This document shows, in pieces, positions 55,268-64,000 of a DNA stretch of 64,000 nt (position 1 is the stretch's first letter; every line of letters begins with the position of its first letter). The stretch comes from Cenococcum geophilum 1.58 (Eukaryota > Ascomycota > Dothideomycetes > Gloniales > Gloniaceae), in contig KV748199.1 in NCBI GenBank assembly GCA_001692895.1, positions 2,170,001 to 2,234,000 of the forward strand. The letters are read 5' to 3'. The notes under the pieces were generated by a model. The model did no database searches, was not told the origin of the DNA, and saw nothing but the letters and a program-made list of their open reading frames with translations. A program made the translations under genes and the position numbers.

Positions 55268-57078
55268 TATTGTATAATATAATAATATAGAGTTATTCTA
55301 GAATAGGATATAGCTTAACCGCTATAACTTTTACTAATTTATAAACTTTATAGAAACTTATACTTAATAGATAGATCTAAAGCCCTTTAAAAATAAGGAC
55401 GGTAGCATCTATAAGAAGGAGAAGATTAGGTTTATCTAGGCTAGAGTTAAGCTAGCAATTTATAATAAAATAAAGCGCGTAGGAGCCCTATTGCGGATTA
55501 TTATATATATAGATTTTAAATAAGTAGTTCTAAACACTAAAGACGTAATAAGAAACTAGACTTCTTCTAGTAGGAAGTTAAGGGGTTACTAAAAGTATAG
55601 GCACTTTAGTAGTAATATAGGGTAGACCTAACTTTTAAAGAAGCCGTTCTTAAAGAGAACTTTAAAAGGGTTAAAGTTAGAAACCTTAAATAATAAAAAA
55701 GACTCCTAGGGCTAACCTAATACCTATTTAGCACCTTTATAGAAACACTTTAAGAAGTTAAGAGAAAACTCTAGAGGTAGATCCTATTGGAAAAATAAGT
55801 AGGGTAATAACCGCACTAATAATTAAAAAAAAAAGCCCAAGTTATAGACCTCTTTTAGCTATAACTAGGGCAAGATATAAAAGGAGAGACTTTCTATATT
55901 ACTATTAAGCTAGAAATAACACTCGCTATAAATAAGGTATAATAGTTTTAAGTACTATATAATAGCGGCGCCGAAATTAATCTTATATAATATAATTTGG
56001 TAAAAAAGTATAAACTTATCCTCTTATAAAGGTAGTAGAAACCTATTATAGGCTTTTTAAATAAGTATTAGATTAAGCTATATAGTGCCTATAAGCTTAT
56101 AGTATTAGTAGTCGATATATATAACCGCATTAAGGTAGTTAACCCGCAACCCTTTTAGGCGGCTAACTTTATAGGTTATAACTTTATCCTTAGATACCCT
56201 TAGCTTATAGAAGTAGATTCTAAAATACGCTTTAAAACTAAAGCCTTTAAATAGTAGAATAATAAAGATTTAGAAGGGCGTATATTACTAATAAGCCTAA
56301 AGGACATCCTAGAGAATATAGCCCTAGGTAAAATAGTATACGCTCTATACCTAAAGGAGTATCGGATTTAACCCCTATTTAATAGTAAGATAGGTATAGA
56401 GCCTAGTATAGGTAATAACCCCTCTATAATAAAGACCCTATAGGGAACTACTAAATAGGTCGCGGAGATATTATAGGGAGGCGGCGATCTTAAGGATCTT
56501 GCGAGATACTTTAACCATTATAGGTTACTCTAGCTTAAGCAATATACAGAGAGTATATTACGGCATCTTAAGCGCTATATTAAGGATTTCCCTACTCTTT
56601 ACTAGCTATTATATAAAATGGTATAATATATAGTGGCAACTATATATAAGTAACTATTATAGCGTATAATACTGCCTATAAATATCTTAAGGGAGCTCTA
56701 GAACCTACTTAATAATAATATAAAGGATAAACGCGACCTTAATTTATTAAATATTTTAATAGGCCTAAGGGACTTACTAAGGATATTTTTAGGTAGGAGA
56801 GCTAAAGTCCTACTATAGAACTTGGTGTATAATTATATAATTAATTTAAAAGAAGGCAAATAACCATTAAACCTTTTTATCTATAACCTCTTGTGTAAAG
56901 AGCTTAAGATCCTACGGAAGTACCTTAATAGGTTACTGGAAAAGGGGTAAATCTGGCCTAGTAAGTTACTAATAGGCGTATTAATCCTCTTTGTTTTAAA
57001 ACTAGATAAAACTATAAGGCTATGCGTAAACTATTATAGTGTTAATAAGATTATAATTAAGAACCGTTACCTGCTATT

Positions 57079-57283
57079 TGTCACAGCGACTCAGTCAATC
57101 GAGGCACGAGCGCCGTTTAGAACGTATGCAAGCCTGTACAATTAGAATGTCTATGGACCCGGATATCAAGATGAGGAGAAGAAGAAGATGGTGGTGAGGA
57201 CACGTCTATATACAGTGGGAGCCAAGCCTTAAGCGAACCCCTGACTAAGCCCTATCCAGGTTACGCACATCAGGGCCGTAACA
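57079..57283 (-). mobile_element. Solo LTR, not RIP-altered
   Basis: 205 bp with ends TGTCACAGCG and GGCCGTAACA (TG...CA), flanked by the 5-bp repeat CTATT (57074-57078, 57284-57288), inside the RT gene of the dead chromovirus. The minus strand reads TGTTACGGCCCTGATG and has TATATAGACG as a TATA-like site, so that is the likely orientation. Its balanced base composition contrasts with the surrounding TpA-rich DNA, implying insertion after the host element had been mutated. Solo LTRs arise by recombination between two LTRs. Confidence 0.85.
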
Positions 57284-57299
57284 CTATTACTAGTTAATA

Positions 57300-58480
57300 A
57301 AATGCTAGATTAACTATTTAGGGCAAAGATCTTTAAAGCTAGATTTATAAGACGCCTACTATAGGCTTTATATTAAAGAAGGGGATAAGTAAAAGACCGC
57401 TTTTAAGACCTAATATGGCCACTTTAAGTATCTAGTAATGCCTTTTAGGCTAGCTAATACGCCTATAATATTCTAATTATATATTTATAGAGCCTTAGGG
57501 GGACTAGCTAACCATATATATATTATCTATTTAAATAATATCTTAACTTATTTAGAAGATAAGGATTAATACAAGTAATATATCCGCGAAGTGCTGGAAT
57601 GTTTAGATAATTAGGGCCTTTACGCTAAGGTATTAAAGTATATCTTTAATACTAAGCAGGTTAAGTTCCTAGGTTATATTATAACGCCTATAGGTATAAT
57701 TATAGACCTAGTACGGGTGTAAATAATCTAAGAGTAGCTGGAGCTAGAGAGCTACTAGGATATTTAAGTGTTCCTAGGCTTTGCTAATTTCTATAGGCGC
57801 TTTATTTATAACTACTTAGACGTTACCTAATACCTATTTAACTATATTATAAAAGCTTTTTAAGACCTAACCTAAGAAGCAAAAAGCTTAAAGGCGGTAA
57901 AAAAGAAAACTAAAAAGGGACTAACTAAATAGTATAAGCTATAGTTATGGCCCAGAAAGGTTTAGGAGGCCTTTTAGGAACTTTACGTAAAGTTTATAGA
58001 AGCTTTATTACAGCGGCATTTTAACCTAGATTAGCTATTAATAATAATCACTAATATATTAAATTTTGCCCTTATTAGTATCCTATTATAACCTAATAGG
58101 TATCTAGACGCTACCTAGCTCTATTAAAGACTAGTAGCATTTTATAATAGAAAATTTTAAGGACCTAAAGTTAGGTATTATACCCACAATAAGGAACTAC
58201 TAGCTATAGTTAACTGCTTTAAATAGTGGCGATACTACCTTAAGTACGCGAGTTATGCCACTTATATACTCTTAGATTACTATAATCTACGCTACTTTAT
58301 AACTATAAAGGAGTTTATACCTTAATAAGCTAAATAGGCAGAGGAGCTTATATGATTTAATTTTAAGATTAAATATAAGCTAGGGGAAAACAACCCTACT
58401 AATAGACCATTATAACGGCTAGCCTATGCTAAAGGCTTTAAAACGGGAGAAGGTAAATAGATAATAGATATCTTACTCCC
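57300..58480 (+). pseudogene. Reverse transcriptase and RNase H remnant
   Basis: Ty3-type landmarks are readable through TAA/TAG stops: NKMLD, LFRAKIF (57300-57335), then the catalytic box at about 57528-57545 reading YLNNILTYLED where active enzymes have YLDDIL. Both catalytic Asp codons (57534-57539) are now AAT, matching G-to-A change. RNase H follows at about 58130-58310 (YYTHNKELLAIVNCFK, then WRYYLKYASYATYILLDYYN). The upstream RT start is separated by the solo LTR. No activity is possible. Confidence 0.85.
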
Positions 58481-58838
58481 TATATTGCAGAATAAGCTTT
58501 AGGTATAGAATGCTTAAGTACCTATAGCTTTATACACTAAGTCTTAGGCAGTATAAGCCCTATTAGTTTTTATTAACGTTCTAGCTAGTACCCAGTCTAT
58601 TACTAATAAGGGTCTAAATATACCTAAATAGGACGTCCTTAATACATTCTTAGAACCTAGTAATATACTATCCCTAATTACTAAGCTATTCCCTTAAACT
58701 AATAGTAAAGCTATAGAGTAATTAAAACTTAGAGCTCTATAATAACTAAAGGACTTTAACCTTATAGCGGCCTTCCTAATATATACGCATTAAAGAGTTA
58801 TAAGATCTATAGTACTATTTAGTCTTATATTTAGAGTA

Positions 58839-59273
58839 ACGTGGTTTACGGTCGTGCGGCCTATACGGTTGTACGGCCCACCTCAAACCCCACCAAAAAA
58901 TTAGAAAATTCATGTCTTAATATCTTAACAACCACTTTATAATAAATTCTAATAATTTATATTTAGACTTTTATATATACTTTATAGCTTCTATTAAAGT
59001 TATATGGTAAATAGTTTAGTGGTTTTTAAGATATTAAAATTTGAGGGCTAAAATAAGGCTAAAATACTATATCTTACTATATCTTAAAAACTACTAAACT
59101 ATTTACTATATAGCTTTAATAGAGGCTATAGAGTATATATAAAAGTCTAAATCTAAATTATTAGAATTTATTATAAAGTGGTTGTTAAGATATTAAGACA
59201 TAAATTTTCTAATTTTTGGTGGGGTTTAAGGTGGGCCGCACGACTGTGTGGGCCGCGCGACCGTAAACCACGT
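58839..59273. mobile_element. Palindromic MITE (pogo/Fot1-like ends)
   Basis: 435 bp that is almost entirely one inverted repeat: arms of about 195 bp pair with each other around a 40-50 bp loop. Ends read ACGTGGTTTACGGTCGTGCG and its near inverse, flanked by TA (58837-58838, 59274-59275). TA target and ACGT...ACGG ends resemble fungal Fot1/pogo elements. No coding capacity. It interrupts the pol gene just before integrase. The arms differ mostly by C/T and G/A changes. Confidence 0.85.
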
Positions 59274-59289
59274 TAGTATAGAATAAAAT

Positions 59290-60810
59290 AGCTTTTACTT
59301 AAGAACTACCTAAAAGGTTAACGGATCTTATCTATAAGGTATAATAAAGGGACACTTTTTATGCTATCCTTAATATAGAAGTAGACTGGAAATGTAATAG
59401 AAAGGAAGCTACTAGGCGCTACTATTAGGAACTAGATCCGATAGGCCTACTATATAGAGGTAGTAAGGTTTAGGTGCTATAAGAAGCAAATCTACGATAG
59501 AAGATTCTTATAAAGAATTACAATAATCCTCTAGGTGGCCACTATAATGAAGCAAAAATAGTGGAATTACTATAGCGCAAATATTATTGGCTAAGGCTTA
59601 ATTAGGAAGTAAAGGAGTATATTAGTTATTATAAAAAGTGTTAAGTATATAAGATCCGCAGGCATAAGCTATAGGGTCTACTTAAATTAGTTCCCCCCGC
59701 TAGTAAGCTATAGTAGTATTACGCTATAGACTTTATTACAGATCTCCTACTATTTAAAGATAGCCAAGAACGAATATACAATTTGGTTTTTGTACTTATT
59801 AATAGGTTTTTAAAGTACGTCTAATACCTTTCTGTTAATAAGATAATTAATATATAAGAGCTTACTAACCTAATTAAGGAAAAATGCTTTCTTAAAGTAG
59901 ATTAGTTACACTCTATTATTACTAATAGGGGCAGCGTCTTTATAAGTTAATACTAATCGGACCTATACTTTTATTTAAAGATAGACCACTATTATAGTAC
60001 GGCTTTCTATTTATAGACAGACGGATAAATAAAATGCTAGAACTAGGAACTAGAGTCTTACCTATAAATATATTTAAACTATTAGTAAGATAATTAGTAT
60101 AAGCTACTTCTGTATACGGAGTACGCTTATAATCTAAAGCAATATTTATTATATCGGTTTACACTAATCCAGATTACCTACAGCGCTTAACTATTAGGGT
60201 TTAATGGTATACCTAACAATTACTAGCTAAGGCCGTATAATTAGTTATAGGATCCTACCAGTAAGTTTAAGGATATCTACTAAAGAGTATAAGGATACCT
60301 CTAAGAATAGAAGGAGTAATAAAAGTATATAAAGCAGAGCCTATAAGATGCCTAAGAGTAATAGAGACTTTAGTATAACTATAAGCACTAGGATAAGCAT
60401 TTCAGAGTAAGCGATAAGGTTCTATTATATTTAACAAATATTAAGACCTGTTAACTATTAAAGAAGCTTAATATAAGATACCTAGGTCCCTTTTAAATTA
60501 AGAAATAAATTAGTAAGCTAGCCTACTATTTCTAGCTACCCTTATCTATGGCCTATATACATCTAGTATTTTATATAAACCTACTAAAGCTATAGTATAG
60601 ACCACCACTAGAAAAGAATTTCCATCTAGGACTAATTAAACACCTTAAGGTAGTGGATAAGCGGTATAAGGTTAAAGCTATACTATACTATAAGTCTATT
60701 AAGAATAAGCTTTAATATAAAGTTAAATGGCTAGGCTAGCCCGCTAAGGACTCTATATAGAAACTAGAGGATTACCTTAATTATTATAAAGATATTCTAA
60801 AAGAATATTA
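59290..60810 (+). pseudogene. Integrase and chromodomain remnant of the complete chromovirus
   Basis: Zinc-binding part at about 59525-59715 (NPLGGHYNEAKIVELL, RKYYWLRLN, KEYISYYKKC, YKIRRHK), catalytic region to about 60600, chromodomain at about 60660-60800 (YKVKAIL, FKVKWLG, then DYLNYYKDILKEY-like). Corresponds to 1-1340 in the left copy. Where one copy has TAG, the other sometimes keeps CAG or TGG (for example the chromodomain Trp is TGG here and TAG in the left copy). Confidence 0.85.
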
Positions 60811-61049
60811 GGACTAAGGTCTATAATTTATAAATTATAAAAAGCGCTCTAATACTACAGTATTATCGCAACCTATAAAGAAAGCTCGCGAAAAAAGTAA
60901 ATAGGTTAAATTAAATATAGAATGGATAAGCTCTAGAAACTATAAGGATTAGGGCTATAGCCTAAAGTAGAACTGGTCCTTAGCCTTTTTACGTATATAG
61001 TATAGAGTTAATAGGGCATTTTGCTAGAATTATATTCCTAGAGCTCCTA

Positions 61050-63122
61050 AGCCCTTTCTAAAAGCCTTCTAAGGCCTTCCTAAGCACCTAATCGAGGTCC
61101 TTAATTGCTACTATATACAAGAATAAATCCTAAATACCTAATCTAAATAGCTATTATACCTTATCCTTAGGAGTAGGATTAGTATCTATCGGCCCTCTAA
61201 GGGATAGCTAACGAGAATAAGATCTAGAACCCTTAATAGGGGTATAGGTAAGCATAAAAACAGGGGTAAGATAATAAGGTGTAGCTAAAGCAGAGACTCT
61301 TAAACGCTTAATACTAATATTAGGTCTAAACTAATACTAATAAAGCTCTTAGGGAGTAAGCTTATAGTTAATAAAGATACGCTTAAGCCCAGAATAAACA
61401 GAGACGTTAGCTAGCTAGTATAGTCCAGAACTATTAAGACCTTACTATAGTAACTGTTAGTTACCTACCCGCTAGGTACCTAAAGGGTAACCTACCTAAT
61501 ACCGCATTATATTATACTCTTTTAAAACTTAACGCGTATACGCAAACTTCTTCCTATAATAGATAGTAACTTTCTTTTTATTACCCCCATTCCTTACCCT
61601 ATCCTTAGTATACTAACCTTACTCTTATATTAGGCGTTACTGGCTAGCTTATTAAGAATTATAGGCAGTATAGATAGCTGTAGCATAGTCTTAAATTCGA
61701 CTAAGTTATTTAGTATTTATACTAGAATAAGAAAGAGCCCGGGCGATATAGTAGTTAAAAATATTAAAGAAACGTCGCCACTTAGGCCTAGGCTATTAAA
61801 GCTTAAAGTTAGTAATAAAAGTCTATTAAGAATAGAAAAGCTTACCTTAATATAACTACCGCTCTTAGTATGTATATATTAATTATAAGGACTAAAGGTA
61901 TTAGATTTAACGCAGTACGTCTTACTATAAGCCTCTAGAATCCTATTATTAGATTTGTGGTCTTTTAAAGATATATAGGTAAAATTATTTAGGTAGAACT
62001 AGCACTAGTTATAGGTTAGCGGAGGTTAGGGTTCTATATATAAAGATAGGGCTAGGATACGCTGTGGAATTTACTTAAAAGAGTAGTTAGTAAGAGAATA
62101 AAGAAGTATATTAAATTAATAATAAAAAAGAAGAAAATCTTAATAATATATTAAAGATACGTCTAAATTAGATAAAGGTTAATAATAGGAAGTAAGGTAT
62201 TAAGGAAAAGGATTAAGCTTAATAAGTAAAGTATCTTTATACTTTACCGTCTAATACCCTTTTAGTAAATAGCCGTAACCTTACTAATATAACTCCGTTA
62301 TAATAGCGCTATTTAAAAGAAAAGAAACACGTGTATAAGTTATTTAACTATTACTTCCTTATAAAAACTAACTATGCGGCTAGGGGAAGGTAATTAAGAC
62401 GTTAAATTAGACCTAAAATAATACTATAGTATTAAAGAATAACGTTATAGACGTTCTTAACAATTATATAATAGCTATAATTGTTATCGCGAAATGTCCC
62501 TATTTGCCAGGCAGTAGAGCTACGCTAAATATATAGAATAGGACCACCAGATTTAAAAGCATATATACTAAATCTTAGGAGATAAGTCTCCTTAATTAAC
62601 TAATTAATACCTTAACCGTATCTAATAGCTTAAGGGTAAATGCGGGAATAATATATTAGTAACGTAGAGGATTATATAAAACGATTACAGATTATATTTT
62701 AATAGTTAAAAGACAATAGTAAGCTAAGGCCCTATATATTAAGCCACATACTAAATAGTTCTATAAAACTATATTAGGAACACTAAATTGCCTATAATAC
62801 TTATAATTAATTACAAACTGGTATAAAGGCTTAGATATAAAGTTATATAAAAATCCTTAAGTCAGCCTAGGTAGTTACTAATAGGCTTTTAATAGGCTTC
62901 TAGTAGGTTTTTAGTAATCCTCGCATCTTTTCTCTAGTCACGTTTTTCCTTTATTAAGGGTTTTTAGGAGTTTAAAGCAGGGGTTAGATAGATAGATAAT
63001 ATATAGCGGCATGCTAACACCTCTTTAATATCTCTCCAAACCCCTTCTAGGACGAGCCCTTATAATCTCCCTACTATAAGGTAATAGCGATTAGGGGCTG
63101 ACCGTAAGAGGAGGGAAGGCAA
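61050..63122. other. Extra 3' segment of the chromovirus, downstream of pol
   Basis: 2.1 kb of sequence not explained by gag-pol, shared with 1561-5916 of the left copy (outside the TIR insertion). Its proximal part (61630-61877, minus) matches the candidate antisense frame described at 1561-2444, here with the ATG changed to ATA and one TAA. The distal part has a plus-strand frame that is coherent only if TAA/TAG are read as altered Gln/Trp. I do not recognise either product. Confidence 0.45.
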
Positions 63123-63337
63123 TATAAGGGATATTATTGCGGTTACCTCGGGTTGCTCTTAGGACAACCCCTAAACGCCCCTTAGATAGTTACTAGTTAC
63201 GTACTAAAGGTATATACCCGTAGTATATAGTTTTCACAATCCTAGAGGCCTTACCTCCTTAAGGATTTATCTCTCTTACCAATCTATCCTATTCTAATCG
63301 TGTCCTTATAGCCCCCTATCTATAAAATCCCCTTATA
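63123..63337 (+). repeat. 3' LTR of the complete chromovirus
   Basis: 215 bp matching the 5' LTR and the left-copy LTR. It is preceded by a purine tract and followed immediately by the AATAG target duplication. Confidence 0.9.
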
Positions 63338-63342
63338 AATAG

Positions 63343-64000
63343 ATAATAATAGGATATTTAAAGAAAGGATTAATAGAATCGGAGCAGCTAAGGTTAAGTT
63401 ACCCTTAATTAAGCAATTCTTAGGAAAGAAGTTAAAGCTTAAGGGATTCCTTATATAAATGCACTTTAAGGTTATATAAGAAAGGGTAAAGCTAGAAATG
63501 TTTATGGATTAAGTCGTTTATATAGGATTATTCTTAATAGGAAGGGTACTTAAGTGGTTTAAATCTTACCTTATAGAGGTATAGGAGTATAGTATAATAA
63601 CTACTAACTAGGAGGTATAGTATATATTTTTAAGTTAGAGTAGGTTTACGGAACGCTTAATATAGATATTTAGAGACCTAGAGGTAACTATATGTTATAA
63701 GGCGCGGAAGAGTAGCTGCTAAACGTATATATTTAAGGAGTCTACAAGACGTTACGCGATCGATCGTAAGGATTAAGGGCGTAGGAAGGTAATATACTAC
63801 GCGTAGCTGACGTAAGCTATACGCGAAGCGTACGCAAGGGCACGGGGTTCCGCTAGGGAGTCTCCTATAGGGGCTCCTACGGCGGCGTTCCGTAACACTA
63901 CCCCCCCCTCTTATAGAGGCGGAGCTCCGGCAACGCTGTGGTTACTATATATATATAAAAGGAACGCTTAAGGTATAGAGAAGGAAAAGAAATAATGCTA
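63343..64000 (+). pseudogene. gag relic of another LTR retroelement
   Basis: The translation of 63400-63710 gives gag capsid-like pieces (LIKQFLGKKLKLKGF, GRVLKWFKSYL, SRFTERLI-IFRDLE) with TAA/TAG breaks. The GC-richer tail (63760-63960) includes CGATCGATCG, a C8 run and a TATATATATATA box, and is not assigned. The element continues beyond the window. Confidence 0.6.

Larger units (their letters stand above)
52901..63337 (+). mobile_element. Complete Ty3/gypsy chromovirus, RIP-inactivated, with nested insertions
   Basis: Two 215-bp LTRs (52901-53115, 63123-63337) enclose gag, protease, RT, RNase H, integrase and chromodomain remnants in Ty3 order. A 5-bp duplication AATAG flanks the element (52896-52900, 63338-63342). 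Termini TATAAGGG and CCCTTATA fit TG...CA altered by RIP. A purine tract (AAGAGGAGGGAAGGCAA) precedes the 3' LTR. Three later insertions sit inside (54325-55267, 57079-57283, 58839-59273); without them the element is about 8.9 kb, long for a gypsy element, because 2.3 kb lies between the chromodomain and the 3' LTR. gag relics occupy about 53200-55850 and a protease relic about 55930-56160. Confidence 0.9.

Overview
The window comes from a filamentous ascomycete (Pezizomycotina; class not resolvable from sequence alone). The gene-bearing middle has short 48-190 nt introns with GTRNGT-like donors and CTRAC/CTAAC branch points, and single-copy fungal housekeeping genes. Both ends are AT-rich, TpA-rich and CpA-poor, with retroelement frames broken almost only by TAA/TAG. 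That is the signature of repeat-induced point mutation (RIP).

Layout. 1-6133: 3' part of a RIP-degraded Ty3/gypsy chromovirus, interrupted by a 2.2 kb minisatellite-filled terminal-inverted-repeat (TIR) element (2484-4671). 6.7-34.6 kb: mostly conserved genes. These are SWC4 (chromatin remodelling, NuA4/SWR1), a YCK-type casein kinase 1, nucleoporin NUP133, DRE2 (cytosolic Fe-S assembly), an STF2-like protein, an AXL2-like polarity protein whose frame is broken by a perfect 71-bp triplication, a GNAT acetyltransferase, an EFM6-like lysine methyltransferase, a DUF7730-type protein and MPP10 (U3 snoRNP). 35.3-39.7 kb: two decayed genes, an F-box-type protein and a Zn2Cys6 regulator. 40.1-50.0 kb: a kelch-repeat membrane protein with a 12-nt microexon, an aquaporin, and a steroid 5-alpha-reductase-family protein, with a TA-flanked miniature inverted-repeat element (MITE) between the last two. 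50.1-64 kb: a nested transposon cluster around a complete but dead chromovirus (52901-63337, 215-bp LTRs, 5-bp target duplication). This element is the same family as the left-end copy.

The genes do not form a pathway or cluster; they are ordinary independent fungal genes with their own promoters. The more unusual content is in gene structure (a start codon split by an intron, two GC-AG introns, a microexon, a frame-breaking triplication) and in the repeat archaeology. The second gypsy copy supplies an empty site for the TIR element. Two inverted copies of a ~1 kb short retroposon-like family have 13-14 bp target duplications. An unmutated solo LTR and a nearly perfect palindromic MITE lie inside the dead chromovirus. 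No rRNA, tRNA or CRISPR was found. Exon coordinates were assigned by hand from splice signals; where full gene models are given, the exon sums are divisible by three.
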